Of a DNA stretch of 64,000 nucleotides, positions 23,730 through 33,300 are shown in pieces. Made by a program: the position numbers and the translations under genes. Each line of letters begins with the position of its first letter. Positions within the stretch are counted from its first letter, which is position 1. A model generated the notes under the pieces. The model was not told where the DNA came from. It did no database searches and worked only from the letters and a program-made list of their open reading frames with translations. The stretch spans positions 124,001-188,000 of the forward strand of contig NZ_RJUF01000194.1 of assembly GCF_024343775.1 (NCBI RefSeq). The letters run 5' to 3'. The DNA comes from Lacihabitans soyangensis (lineage in GTDB: Bacteria; Bacteroidota; Bacteroidia; Cytophagales; Spirosomataceae).

Positions 23730-26234
23730 ATGACCAAATACTTCACTTCAATTTTATTTTTCATCTGCTCTTTTGCAATTGCTCAGATGCCCACCGCCAC
23801 ACAAGGAGGTGACGGAAAAATAATGGGTACACTCATAGATAGCGTAGCCAAAACACCAGTTGAGTTTGCCACTTTGTCTTTGTACAAAACCACTGATATG
23901 GTTAAACCAATAGATGGAACTCTTACCGACGAAAAAGGCAAGTTTACTATCAAGAATGTACCTAATGGCAAGTTTGCTATTAAATTCTCTTCTATAGGAT
24001 TCAAAGATAAAATTGTATTTTTAGAAGAAATCACCGCTAAAAACAGATCCATCACACTTAAAGATATTTTCATGAGTACCGATGCCAAGTTACTCAATGA
24101 AGTTGTGGTAACTGGTCAGGGTGCGGTTATAGAGGAGAAAGTAGACAGACTAGTTTACAATGCCGACAAGGACATTACTGCCAAAGGTGGTGACGCTGCA
24201 GATATTCTAAGAAAAGTACCATTGTTGTCTGTCGACCTCGACGGAAATGTTTCTTTGAGAGGTAGCTCAAATATCAGAGTTTTGATTAATAACAAGCCAT
24301 CAACTATTATGGCGGCAAGTATAGCGGATGCTTTGAAGCAAATTCCTGCTGACCAAATAAAGACTGTTGAGGTAATCACTTCGCCATCGGCTAAATACGA
24401 TGCGGAGGGTTCATCAGGTATTATCAACATCATCACTAAAAAAAATAATCTGGAGGGCTACAGCCTAAATACAGACATAGGAGGTGGAAACCGAGGAGCA
24501 AATTTAGGCCTAAATGGTAGCCTAAGGACTGGTAAATTCGGTATGACCTTGGGAGGCTTTGGAAGAGCGAACTTTAACCCTTCAGAAACCACCTTTGAGC
24601 AAATTACAAAAGGCACTGTAAACACTTTTAGAACCAGTCAAAGAGGAAATGCAAAGGATGAAATGGTATTCGGAAGATATACTTTGGGTGCGGATTATGA
24701 TATTTCGAAAACGAAATCACTTTCTGCTGGAGCGAGATTTGGAACGAGAAGTTTCAATAGAAATCAAGATTTGACCATCGAGCGATTTGAAAATCTTACG
24801 CAGTTGAGCAATACCAACCAAAGAATTATCTCTGAAAACCCATCTAACAGTTGGGATTTCAACATCGATTATTTACATGTAATTAAACCTCAAAAAGAAC
24901 TAAGTATTTCGACACTTTACAGCAGAAGTACAGCAAACTCAGACTTTACTAATACACCGCTTGGCAACGCAGAACTGGAAAGACTGGCCCTTACCAACCG
25001 AAATGATAATATAAATCAAGAATACACCGTGCAAGTAGACTACCAAACACCGATCAAAAAGAATCAATTGGTAGAATTTGGCGGAAAAGGAATTTTCAGA
25101 GAGGTAAATAGTGACTTTAGCTATTTGGTGGGTGGAAATCTTATAAACGACCCGAAAAGACCAAACGGGTCATTAGACTATAATCAAAATATCGGTGCGG
25201 CTTATTTGGCATACACATATACTTCAAAAAGCAAATACACTTTTAAGGCTGGTACAAGATACGAGATCACTGATATTTTTGCCACTCAAAATAACAGCAC
25301 GGAAATAGACATAGAACCATATAATATTTTGGTACCCAATGTAAATATCTCTAAAACATTTGGCGGAAAATATACTGTTAAAACAGGCTACAATAGAAGA
25401 ATTCAACGCCCTGGTTTACAACAATTAAACCCCAACGTAAACCTAGTAAATCCTCAAAATATTCAGCAAGGAAATCCTGAACTAAGACCTGAATTGACCG
25501 ACAATATAGAAGCCAGTGTTAGTGCAAGTATCAAAAAGATTTACCTAAACATGTCGGTCTTCACGAGATTAACCGGTAACGCCATTACTCAAGTTGCTAC
25601 ACCATCTGGCACTGAAGATGGAGTGGTAATTACTACTTTTCAAAATATTGGAAATGACAAAGCATATGGCGTAAACTTCTCGGGTAACCTAAGTCTTACC
25701 TCAAAATGGATGATTAACGCAGGTATAGAATCGTTTTACAACTATATTACCGGTCAAACTACTTCGGCCGCAGGGGTATCTATTCCAGTTGCGAACGAAG
25801 GATGGAACCACAACGGACGTTTGATGAGCTTCATAACCCTCAAAAAAGGCTGGCAGGTTCAAGCCTTTAGTTTCGTAAGAGGCAGCAGAGTTTTGCCAAT
25901 GGGTCGTCAAGGTGGATTTGGTTTTTATTCGCTTGGTGCTAGAAAAGAATTCAAGAATAAAAAAGGAAGTATAGGTCTATCTACCCAGAACTTCCTTCAA
26001 AATGCAATGAAAATAAGAACTACCATGGAGTCTCCGCTATTTACGCAAAATAGTGTAAACTACATGTTTAATAGAGGTATTAGCCTGAATCTCTCTTACA
26101 AACTGGGTAAGATGGGTGCCGATGCTATGATGCCAAAGAAGAGAGCAAAAGGTGTTAAAAACGACGACGTGAAAGATGGTGGAGGTGAAACTACTGGTCA
26201 ACAAGGTGGTGGTGCCCCAGCGGGTCGTAACTAG
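23730..26234 (+). CDS. Outer-membrane TonB-dependent receptor-like protein (OMP_b-brl_3 type)
   Basis: 834 residues from the ATG at 23730, which gives a proper signal peptide (MTKYFTSILFFICSFAIAQ); the frame is open upstream to 23601 but without a signal. A carboxypeptidase-regulatory-like domain lies at about 30-115 (GTLIDSVAKTPVEFATLSLY). A plug domain follows at about 120-230 (RLVYNADKDITAKGGDAADI, RGSSNIRVLINNKP, IKTVEVITSPSAKYDAEGSS), then a long barrel. This is the NPxRP-type receptor (RPGLQQLNPNVNLVNPQN) common in Bacteroidota. The tail is Gly/Gln-rich (GGETTGQQGGGAPAG). It faces the LytS/LytR operon divergently, and a terminator lies at 26273-26305. Confidence 0.9.
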   Translation: MTKYFTSILFFICSFAIAQMPTATQGGDGKIMGTLIDSVAKTPVEFATLSLYKTTDMVKPIDGTLTDEKGKFTIKNVPNGKFAIKFSSIGFKDKIVFLEEITAKNRSITLKDIFMSTDAKLLNEVVVTGQGAVIEEKVDRLVYNADKDITAKGGDAADILRKVPLLSVDLDGNVSLRGSSNIRVLINNKPSTIMAASIADALKQIPADQIKTVEVITSPSAKYDAEGSSGIINIITKKNNLEGYSLNTDIGGGNRGANLGLNGSLRTGKFGMTLGGFGRANFNPSETTFEQITKGTVNTFRTSQRGNAKDEMVFGRYTLGADYDISKTKSLSAGARFGTRSFNRNQDLTIERFENLTQLSNTNQRIISENPSNSWDFNIDYLHVIKPQKELSISTLYSRSTANSDFTNTPLGNAELERLALTNRNDNINQEYTVQVDYQTPIKKNQLVEFGGKGIFREVNSDFSYLVGGNLINDPKRPNGSLDYNQNIGAAYLAYTYTSKSKYTFKAGTRYEITDIFATQNNSTEIDIEPYNILVPNVNISKTFGGKYTVKTGYNRRIQRPGLQQLNPNVNLVNPQNIQQGNPELRPELTDNIEASVSASIKKIYLNMSVFTRLTGNAITQVATPSGTEDGVVITTFQNIGNDKAYGVNFSGNLSLTSKWMINAGIESFYNYITGQTTSAAGVSIPVANEGWNHNGRLMSFITLKKGWQVQAFSFVRGSRVLPMGRQGGFGFYSLGARKEFKNKKGSIGLSTQNFLQNAMKIRTTMESPLFTQNSVNYMFNRGISLNLSYKLGKMGADAMMPKKRAKGVKNDDVKDGGGETTGQQGGGAPAGRN

Positions 26235-26272
26235 AAAAGTACTTAATATAGGTTTTAGGTTAATAATAGGAG

Positions 26273-26306
26273 AACTTGCCAAGCTTTTGGCAAGTTTCTT
26301 TTTTTT
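26273..26306 (+). terminator. Rho-independent terminator of the receptor gene
   Basis: AACTTGCC (26273-26280) and GGCAAGTT (26289-26296) form a perfect 8-bp stem with an 8-base loop and a T-rich tail to 26306. It lies 39 bases after the receptor stop. Confidence 0.85.
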
Positions 26307-26590
26307 GAGTGAATTGGGAGGAAATGAAAATTATATAAAACCCAAGGGTTAGAGCTCTACACTCCTATCACATTGCATACTATGCCATTTTCAAATTGAT
26401 ATAAAAATGCCATCATTATTCAAAAGGATATTGGTTATGAACTTTTTATGCCAAGTTGACAAAATTTGGGTGTCAATTTAATACTTAATTAAAGCAGTTT
26501 AAAGTTTACCCAAAGGAGAATTTGAAAGTTCTACTGGCCAGAAAACTAAAATTGGATATTCTACACTTAATGCAATTTTGGAAAATTCCA
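26307..26590. other. Gene-free spacer between receptor terminator and gldH stop
   Basis: About 280 bases with no open frame of useful length and no hairpin that I can support beyond the receptor terminator at its left edge. It separates a plus-strand terminator from the minus-strand gldH stop; the gldH terminator could not be recognised here. Confidence 0.5.
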
Positions 26591-27061
26591 CTACTTGCCT
26601 AAAACCTCCGCACCGATAGACATCATGCCTTGAAGTGGGTCAGGACGCATGTTATGACCAAGTGTCCATTTATACTTACCTGGCCTTGCAAACTTATATT
26701 TTTGTAGCTTTGGAGCTGGTATTCTATTGTCAAAAATATCACCAAGACCATCTCCATAAGGTTTACCGGTCTTTTGATTGAAGAGTATCACTTCGTCCAT
26801 AGAGGTTACTAACACTTTACCTTTCTGGTCTGTCAAGGTTTGGTTGAGGTACAAATTATAATAAGGATACGAAATGGTGTTTCTTACCAAATAATTAAAA
26901 TCGTATGTTTTCTGAATATCCTTTACCTCAAACTCAAAGGTCTGTTTCTTGGCAATAAACCACTCAGAGTCTTTAAACTCTCTGATTTCCTTCAAATCAG
27001 AACTTCCTTTGCAGGCCAAAATAAGGCTAAATAATGCCAATATCGCTATTTTACCTCTCAT
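26591..27061 (-). CDS. gldH: Gliding motility lipoprotein GldH
   Basis: 156 residues with a lipobox (LFSLILACKGS, Cys17). The body fits GldH: FKDSEWFIAKKQTFEFEV, DFNYLVRNTISYPYYNLYL and GLGDIFDNRIPAPKLQKY. GldH is needed for gliding and for stable Type IX secretion in gliding Bacteroidota and lies in the periplasm, lipid-anchored. Its ATG overlaps the stop of the PSP1/RicT-like gene by 4 bases. The ricT-gldH pair is a gene order that I recall from many Bacteroidota. No other gld gene is in this window. Confidence 0.88.
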   Translation of the reverse strand: MRGKIAILALFSLILACKGSSDLKEIREFKDSEWFIAKKQTFEFEVKDIQKTYDFNYLVRNTISYPYYNLYLNQTLTDQKGKVLVTSMDEVILFNQKTGKPYGDGLGDIFDNRIPAPKLQKYKFARPGKYKWTLGHNMRPDPLQGMMSIGAEVLGK

Positions 27062-28584
27062 AACTCTGGTTTATCTGGTCGGTTATTGTTGTTTCTATAT
27101 TTCTTTCTTTTCTTGTTTCTGTTTCTGTTCTCTACATTTCCTTCAGCTCCTGTAGGATTTCCTCCTGTTGAGACTTGAGGTGGCGTATTAGACATACCTC
27201 CCTCTACCTTTGGCTGTGGCGGTCTTGGAGTATTTGGTCTATTTTGTGGTTGAGGTGAGCGAGGCTGATTTGGCCTTTGTTGTTGTCCCAGTGGGTTAGC
27301 TGGCTTAACCACGTTTGCTTCATTTCTCGCATTCGGATTGTTGTTCGGCTGATTTGACCTTACTTGCTGCTGTTGCGACTGAGGGTTATTAGGCCTTGCA
27401 CCGCCATTTCCTTCTGGGCGAGGATTAGGATTATTCGGTCTTTTAGGACCTGATTTCTTCTTATTTTGATGATATTTTTTATCCAAACGCTCGAGATCAT
27501 TGTTGATACTAGTAGGTTTGGCTGACACAAACTCCGAAATCTCTACCAAATTTTCCAAACCAACTGGCTTTTTACCAGCTGCATTCATTTTCTGAATTTC
27601 GGCAACTTGAGCACAAGTTATTGGATACCAATTGGTTTCGTTGGGATAACTAAACCACATGATTCTTCTGAAAATATCCGTTTTCTGTAGGGTTGCATCA
27701 CCTTTTTCCGTTTTTAGAGATCTATCCACCACTGGAATATCTCTAATAGCATCAATGTAGGTCTCCAATTCGTAGTTCAAACAACACTTCAGCCTTCCAC
27801 ACTGGCCAGAAAGTTTGGCAGGATTCAAAGACAAATTCTGATATCTTGCGGCCGCCGTTGGTATCGTTTTAAAGTCAGAAAGCCAAGTAGAACAACACAG
27901 TTCTCTTCCGCATGAACCTATGCCACCCAGTCTTCCAGCCTCTTGACGAAGGCTGATTTGACGCATTTCTATACGCACTTTAAACTCACCCGCCAACATT
28001 TTTATAAGCTCCCTGAAGTCCACACGGTCATCTGCTGAGTAAAAAAAAGTGGCTTTGGAATTATCCGACTGAAACTCTACCTCTGAGAGTTTGAGGTTGA
28101 GCTTAAGTTCTTTACAGATTTCTCTAGTACGGTACATGGTTGGCAAGTCTCTGTTGATGGCTTGCGTATGTTTTTCAAGGTCTTTTTCAGTAGCCAAACG
28201 GTGAATAACAGCCAAGTCATCAGACTCTTTGATCCCTTTTTTGATCATCTGCAAACGTACCAGCTCACCTTGTAATGACACCGAACCAATGTGATAACCT
28301 GTAGGCATTTCGCACACTACGAAATCACCCGTGTATAAATCCAGATTGTTTTTGTTTTTGAAATACTCTTTCCTCCCACCCTTAAACTTGATTTCTACGA
28401 TACCAAATCTGCTGCTCTTGGTCGTTTCCATGTTAGAGAGCCAATCGAAAGAATTCATTTTGTTACAACCACCTGTTGAGCAGCCTCCTGAACTACAACC
28501 TGCCGTAGTTTTGTGATTGGATTTTTCTTCTGCTACGTTTTTAATATTGCCACATCCACCGGATGAGCATTGTCCACACGCCAT
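27058..28584 (-). CDS. ricT: PSP1/RicT-like regulatory iron-sulfur protein
   Basis: 508 residues from the ATG at 28584, which starts the Cys/Gly-rich MACGQCSSGGCG; the frame extends upstream without support. The PSP1 core (about 45-305) carries ADDRVDFRELIKMLAGEF, SCGRELCCSTWLSDF and GQCGRLKCCLNYELETY, the Cys motifs of the RicT/YaaT family. In Bacillus RicT is part of the RicAFT complex that acts on RNA processing; in Bacteroidota the role is less clear. The C-terminal 150 residues are a Pro/Asn/Gln/Arg-rich disordered tail, absent in Firmicute homologues. It is coupled to gldH by a 4-base overlap. Confidence 0.85.
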   Translation of the reverse strand: MACGQCSSGGCGNIKNVAEEKSNHKTTAGCSSGGCSTGGCNKMNSFDWLSNMETTKSSRFGIVEIKFKGGRKEYFKNKNNLDLYTGDFVVCEMPTGYHIGSVSLQGELVRLQMIKKGIKESDDLAVIHRLATEKDLEKHTQAINRDLPTMYRTREICKELKLNLKLSEVEFQSDNSKATFFYSADDRVDFRELIKMLAGEFKVRIEMRQISLRQEAGRLGGIGSCGRELCCSTWLSDFKTIPTAAARYQNLSLNPAKLSGQCGRLKCCLNYELETYIDAIRDIPVVDRSLKTEKGDATLQKTDIFRRIMWFSYPNETNWYPITCAQVAEIQKMNAAGKKPVGLENLVEISEFVSAKPTSINNDLERLDKKYHQNKKKSGPKRPNNPNPRPEGNGGARPNNPQSQQQQVRSNQPNNNPNARNEANVVKPANPLGQQQRPNQPRSPQPQNRPNTPRPPQPKVEGGMSNTPPQVSTGGNPTGAEGNVENRNRNKKRKKYRNNNNRPDKPEL

Positions 28585-28679
28585 AAGAATATATATTTTT
28601 AACCGATTGAAGGGCTTTTTTATGCCTAAAATCAATGCGGAACGATTTTCTAATTATTTTCTAAAAACAAAACTAACCA

Positions 28680-29966
28680 TTAATCCAAATATTTCATTAA
28701 ATCCAAGCCAATATCTTTCCTGAAATACTTCTTCTTAAACTTGACTTTTTTGGCCATTTTTTGTGATTTCTTGACCGCCGCGGTCATTGTTCTGCCCAAT
28801 CCAGTGAGAGCAATAACCCTTCCGCCATTGGTCACCACTCCGGCCTCGGTAGTTTTTGTACCTGCATGAAAAACCACCGTATCTTTGTCTGCCTCAGGAA
28901 TTTCCATCAAATCGCCTTTTTTGTATTCCTCAGGATATCCGCCCGCCACGACCATGGTCGTAACTGCTGATTTCGGATTAATGGTCAATTTGATTTTGTC
29001 TAATTTACCATCTGCAGCAGCAACCATTAATTTAACAAAATCGGTTTTTATTCTTGGCAAAACCACCTCGGTTTCGGGGTCACCCATGCGGGCGTTGTAC
29101 TCTATTACCATCGGGTTGCCCTCGTCGTTCATAAGGCCTATAAAAATGAAGCCCACGTAGTGAATTCCCTCGGCTTGAAGACCAGCCAATGTTGGTTTTA
29201 CTACCAAATCTTCCACTTTTTGCATAAAAGAGGTATCGGCAAACGGCACAGGAGAAACAGCTCCCATTCCACCAGTGTTGAGGCCAGTATCGCCCTCACC
29301 TATTCTTTTATAGTCTTTGGCTTCTGGCAAAATCACATAGTTTTTACCATCAGAAAGTACGAAAACCGAAAGCTCTATTCCTTTCAAAAATTGCTCTACA
29401 AGAACTTTATCTCCTGCTTCTCCGAATTTTCCTTCGGTTAGCATTTCCTTTAAACTCGCCTTGGCTTCTTCTTTGCTTTCAGTGATAATCACACCCTTTC
29501 CAGCGGCTAAACCATCGGCTTTTAATACATAAGGACCCGCTTGTTTGTCGAGATAAGCCAATCCGCTATCTAGAGTTTCTCGTGTAAAAGTTTCAGAAAA
29601 TGCGGTAGGTACACCATGTTTTTGCATGAAGGCCTTAGAGAAATCCTTGCTGCCTTCAAGCCTAGCTCCAGAAGCATCTGGGCCTACTATTTTTACCTTT
29701 TTAAGTTGTCTATCGGCCTTGAAAAAATCTACGATTCCTTTCACCAAAGGATCTTCTGGCCCAACAATTACCAAACCTATACTTTCAGCGAGTACCAGTT
29801 TTTTTATCCCTTCAAAATCATCTACTTTGATATCTACATTGGTGGCGATTTGGCCTGTACCGGCATTGCCAGGAGCTACAAAAAGTTTGTCGCATTTTTT
29901 GCTTTGAGCCATTTTCCATGCAAATGCATGCTCTCTACCACCCGAACCTATTATAAGAATATTCAT
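28680..29966 (-). CDS. purD: Phosphoribosylamine--glycine ligase
   Basis: 428 residues with all PurD parts. The start MNILIIGSGGREHAFAWK, FVAPGNAGTGQ and VIVGPEDPLVKGIVDFFK belong to the N domain. The ATP-grasp region contains VLKADGLAAGKGVII and MVIEYNARMGDPETEVVLP. It joins glycine to phosphoribosylamine, step two of purine synthesis. Length is normal. The promoter at 29985-30015 fits the Bacteroidota consensus very well, and the gene ends 95 bases before ricT, so the two may form one transcript. Confidence 0.96.
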   Translation of the reverse strand: MNILIIGSGGREHAFAWKMAQSKKCDKLFVAPGNAGTGQIATNVDIKVDDFEGIKKLVLAESIGLVIVGPEDPLVKGIVDFFKADRQLKKVKIVGPDASGARLEGSKDFSKAFMQKHGVPTAFSETFTRETLDSGLAYLDKQAGPYVLKADGLAAGKGVIITESKEEAKASLKEMLTEGKFGEAGDKVLVEQFLKGIELSVFVLSDGKNYVILPEAKDYKRIGEGDTGLNTGGMGAVSPVPFADTSFMQKVEDLVVKPTLAGLQAEGIHYVGFIFIGLMNDEGNPMVIEYNARMGDPETEVVLPRIKTDFVKLMVAAADGKLDKIKLTINPKSAVTTMVVAGGYPEEYKKGDLMEIPEADKDTVVFHAGTKTTEAGVVTNGGRVIALTGLGRTMTAAVKKSQKMAKKVKFKKKYFRKDIGLDLMKYLD

Positions 29967-29984
29967 TTTCTGTATTTAAAAATA

Positions 29985-30015
29985 CAAAAATAGGTATTGA
30001 AGGGGTGGGAACAAA
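29985..30015 (-). promoter_or_regulatory. Bacteroidota-type promoter of purD
   Basis: Minus strand: TTTG (30012-30015), a 19-base spacer and TATTTTTG (29985-29992) match TTTG/TAnnTTTG. The predicted start is close to the ATG at 29966, giving a very short leader and arguing against a purine riboswitch here. Confidence 0.6.
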
Positions 30016-30105
30016 ATGAGAAGGTTTTTTCGGTCAAAACAAAGCATTCAAATCAATATCTTTGATTATGAAAAAAGTATTGCCCAGAATCCAATTTCAA
30101 TATAA

Positions 30106-30160
30106 ATGGAACGCAGATGACACGGATACAAGCAACGCTGATTTTCACAGATTTTAATTT
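30106..30160. repeat. Degenerate tandem ACGC(A/T)GAT-type repeat
   Basis: The stretch contains ACGCAGATGAC, ACGGATAC, ACGCTGATTTT and CACAGATTTT in close succession, about every 11-13 bases. Such degenerate ACGCnGATTT arrays occur in many Bacteroidota intergenic regions, as far as I remember; the function is unknown. Confidence 0.4.
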
Positions 30161-30223
30161 AAATGCCGATAATTTGCTTATCCGTACTCAATAAACCATA
30201 GTCCTGATATTAGTAAATTTCCT

Positions 30224-31267
30224 CTACACCCGTTCTAGCTTAACCGGATAAGTCTTTTTGGATGCCCATTGTGGTATGTAGATGCTTCCATCGCCATCTA
30301 TACAGACGTCGTGTGGATGCATAAACACCTTGGCGGGGTCTGATTTTCTTTGTTCTTGAAGTAGACCATTCTGGTAAATAGGTTCGGAGGCTCCAGGTGA
30401 GGAAACTACCTTGTCGTTTTTATCGAGAATTTGAATATAACCTGAGTTGGGATATTCTTCTGAGGTAGAACGATACACTGCACCATAGAGATTTTCGCCT
30501 TTTAGCACTGGGCGACAAATAAATGAACCAGGCAAATGGATGGTCGATATGTATTTACCCTCAAGCGTGAAACGCTTCCAGCAGGTTTGTTGTCTTGATG
30601 TGATAATCAAAGTTGGCTTTGAAGGATTTCTCGTATCAACAACCACACCGTGGTTACATTTAAATTGACCCTCCTCTGAGCCATTTCCGCCCCAATGCCT
30701 AATATATTTACCTTTTGAATCATACTGTATTACAAAGTTTTTGCCATAGCCATCCACCACATAAATATCTCCATTAGCGGGATTTACGGCTGTTTCGGTT
30801 GGTACAAACTGACTTGGATATTGATATTCACCCGTTTCTTTGGGATAGTCTATTTTAAAAATTTCTTTGCCCTTCAAATCAGTTTTTATGACCTGATTGC
30901 GGCTGTTGTCACAAATCAAAAGATATTGTTTTTCGCCTTCGTTGAATATGGTGAGGCCATGAGCTCCGGGATAGGAGTTTCCCCAAGTCTCGAGCAATTT
31001 CCCTGATTTATCGTAAATAAGGATATTGTTCTTGGTTTCGTTCGTACACATTATGAGCCTACCAGTTGCATCTTCTACCATTTCGTGGCAGTCATTTACT
31101 GGTGTTTTTTGGGCATCCAGCATCCCCCAACCTACCTTTACCTTGTATTTGTGAGTATTATGGCCGATTATTATTTCATCATTTTTGCCATACGTAAAGC
31201 CTGGTAATATTTGTAAAGCAGATGATGCTCCAACGATTCTGAGAAAATTTCTTCGATCTAAATACAT
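30224..31267 (-). CDS. Secreted NHL-type beta-propeller protein with Tat-like signal
   Basis: 347 residues from the ATG at 31267, placing DRRNFLRIVG near the N-terminus as a twin-arginine motif followed by a hydrophobic stretch. An upstream start at 31294 would precede it with an unlikely Asn-rich segment. The body has repeated propeller blades: NDCHEMVEDATGRLIMCT, GAHGLTIFNEGEKQYLLICD, NGDIYVVDGYGKNFVIQYDS and HPHDVCIDGDGSIYIPQWAS, as in NHL or SMP-30-like proteins. The blades start with His/Asp pairs that can bind metal. Related proteins act in sugar or lactone metabolism; the substrate is unknown. It stands alone, divergent from the esterase gene. Confidence 0.75.
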   Translation of the reverse strand: MYLDRRNFLRIVGASSALQILPGFTYGKNDEIIIGHNTHKYKVKVGWGMLDAQKTPVNDCHEMVEDATGRLIMCTNETKNNILIYDKSGKLLETWGNSYPGAHGLTIFNEGEKQYLLICDNSRNQVIKTDLKGKEIFKIDYPKETGEYQYPSQFVPTETAVNPANGDIYVVDGYGKNFVIQYDSKGKYIRHWGGNGSEEGQFKCNHGVVVDTRNPSKPTLIITSRQQTCWKRFTLEGKYISTIHLPGSFICRPVLKGENLYGAVYRSTSEEYPNSGYIQILDKNDKVVSSPGASEPIYQNGLLQEQRKSDPAKVFMHPHDVCIDGDGSIYIPQWASKKTYPVKLERV

Positions 31268-31491
31268 CTTGTTATTGTTGAATAGTTTATGCAAAATAAT
31301 GAATTATATTTTTGGTTGGATTTAATCCTAAGATTTTTCTTAAAAAAACGATAGTTATTAAAAAACTTTATAAAATCAGTTCGTTCTTGTCTTCACAATC
31401 ATACATTTTGAATGTTTTGATTTGAAATATAAAGAAATATTTAAAAATTTGGCGAATGAAAATTAACTTCCTTTCTTAAACCTTACCCAAA

Positions 31492-33186
31492 ATGAGTCAT
31501 GTTTTTCCTAAAAAATTGATACTTTCAATTTCTATTTTACTATTTACTTTCCTAAATTCTTTCTCCCAGAAACTCCCTTCGGGCCCGCAAATTCTGACTT
31601 TTCACTCGGATGTTGATGACACCGAACAACCCTATGCCTGTTACATTCCAAAAGATTACAGCGAGAAGAAGTCTTACCCATTGGTAGTTATGCTCCATGG
31701 AGCTGGTTCTAATCATCGCTTAGCTCTTCGGAGAGTTTTTGGCAAAAGCAATGCCGAAGGTGAAAATGACGTAGAGGCTAGCTTGAAATTTCCGAAATGG
31801 AAGGATGTAAATTATGTGGTGATCTCTCCAAATGTTCGTGGCACCATGGGCTACCAAGGTATAGCCGAAAAAGATGTTTGGGATATGATAGCCGATGCGA
31901 AAAAACGCTTCAACATAGATGAAAACAGAATGTATCTTACCGGACTATCGATGGGTGGTGGCGGCACCATGTGGGTGGGTCTCACGAGGCCCGATGTTTG
32001 GGCGGCTATAGCACCTGTTTGTCCAGCACCACCTTCAGAAACCATCAAATATCTCGATAATGCATACAACATGAATGTTCACTTTTTCCAAGGAGATCAA
32101 GACCCTGCTGTAAAAGTTGAAAACACTAGAAAGTGGGTAGAAGATTTTAAAACCGCAGGAGCAAAAGTAACTTACCAAGAATATCCAGGAGTAAAACACG
32201 ATAGTTGGGTAAATGCCTACAAAGACGAATTTATTTTTACCTGGTTTTCGAAATTCACAAGAAATCCGTTTCCAGACAAAGTGAAATTTACTACGAGTCA
32301 GCTGAAATACAACAAAGCTTATTGGCTCGAAATTATTGACAAAAATGTTGGAGAAACAGCCAAAATAGAGGCCAATTTTAAAAATAAGAATATTCTGGAC
32401 GTAAAAACTGAAAACATCAATGCGTTTTCTGTCAATATTTTAGAACATCCGAATTTTAACACCAAGTCGCAATTAAGTCTTAACATAGACGGGCAAAATC
32501 TTTCTGTTTTCGGATTGACCAATGGGCAAATTTTGATAAAAAATGATGGGAAGTGGGCTGTAGGCAAAAGACCTGACAATACGAAAACTAAAAATGCAAA
32601 TTTGGAAGGTCCAATGACGGAGGCCATTGGTGATAGGCATATTTACGTGTATGGCACGAAGGGAAATCCGACCAAAGAGCAGCTAGACCAAAGACGCAAA
32701 ATAGCTGAAGAAGCAGCAAATTGGAGTGTGTATAGAGGAGATTTCATGGGTAGGGTGATGGTATTTCCTAGGGTTTTGTCCGACAAAGAAGTAAGACCAA
32801 ATGACATAGAGAGGTCAAATCTGGTGCTTTTTGGCGAAGCAGAAACCAATGAAATCATCGAAAAATATGCAGCCTACTTGCCTATATCGCTTAAATCTTC
32901 TGCCAAAGAAAATGCCAGTTTGAGTTTTATTTTTCCGAATGGCAACAAATACATTTTGATTAACTCGGGACAACCGTTTTGGGAATTGCCCAATGCCGAC
33001 AATAGTCCTTTTGCTAGGTTGAGATCAGCCGGAAAAGCAAGTATTCTTTCGGGTTATGGTGACTGGGTTTTGTATGACAAAAACATCAACAATGTCATAG
33101 GTTATGGTCTTTTTGACAAAAACTGGAGCTTAAACGACAAAGACAAGGGGATTTTGAAAAATTCGGGAATGATAGATTTGAAATAA
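31492..33186 (+). CDS. Secreted alpha/beta hydrolase, esterase/prolyl-oligopeptidase type
   Basis: 564 residues with a signal peptide (about 1-25, ending NSFSQ). The hydrolase domain covers about 30-265: LVVMLHGAGSNHRLAL (oxyanion region), the nucleophile elbow GLSMGGGGTMWVG with Ser near residue 153, the acid in GDQDPAVK near 203 and His in PGVKHDSW near 236. A second, beta-rich domain (about 265-564) is not recognised. Such enzymes in Bacteroidota cleave esters on plant or algal polysaccharides or peptides. It ends with a strong terminator. No polysaccharide locus surrounds it. Confidence 0.8.
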   Translation: MSHVFPKKLILSISILLFTFLNSFSQKLPSGPQILTFHSDVDDTEQPYACYIPKDYSEKKSYPLVVMLHGAGSNHRLALRRVFGKSNAEGENDVEASLKFPKWKDVNYVVISPNVRGTMGYQGIAEKDVWDMIADAKKRFNIDENRMYLTGLSMGGGGTMWVGLTRPDVWAAIAPVCPAPPSETIKYLDNAYNMNVHFFQGDQDPAVKVENTRKWVEDFKTAGAKVTYQEYPGVKHDSWVNAYKDEFIFTWFSKFTRNPFPDKVKFTTSQLKYNKAYWLEIIDKNVGETAKIEANFKNKNILDVKTENINAFSVNILEHPNFNTKSQLSLNIDGQNLSVFGLTNGQILIKNDGKWAVGKRPDNTKTKNANLEGPMTEAIGDRHIYVYGTKGNPTKEQLDQRRKIAEEAANWSVYRGDFMGRVMVFPRVLSDKEVRPNDIERSNLVLFGEAETNEIIEKYAAYLPISLKSSAKENASLSFIFPNGNKYILINSGQPFWELPNADNSPFARLRSAGKASILSGYGDWVLYDKNINNVIGYGLFDKNWSLNDKDKGILKNSGMIDLK

Positions 33187-33187
33187 G

Positions 33188-33212
33188 AAAAGGGGCCGCA
33201 AGGCCCTTTTTT
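33188..33212 (+). terminator. Rho-independent terminator of the esterase gene
   Basis: AAAAGGGGCC and GGCCCTTTTT form a 10-bp stem with one G.U pair and a GCAA tetraloop, starting 2 bases after the esterase stop and followed by a T-run. Confidence 0.9.
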
Positions 33213-33231
33213 AGCCTCACGCTAAATGAAA

Positions 33232-33260
33232 ATTCCTGCATCGAAAATCGACGCAGGAAT
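33232..33260 (-). terminator. Rho-independent terminator of the second coiled-coil gene
   Basis: ATTCCTGCATCGA (33232-33244) pairs with TCGACGCAGGAAT (33248-33260) across a 3-base loop with a single A.C mismatch. On the minus strand it lies about 40 bases after the stop at 33301 and is followed by a T-rich stretch. Confidence 0.75.
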
Positions 33261-33300
33261 CCGATAGAACCCTATAAACCATTATGAATATATTCTTTAT

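Noticed and set aside
29967-30060. Purine riboswitch upstream of purD
   Set aside because: The predicted transcription start lies within about 20 bases of the ATG, leaving no room for an aptamer.
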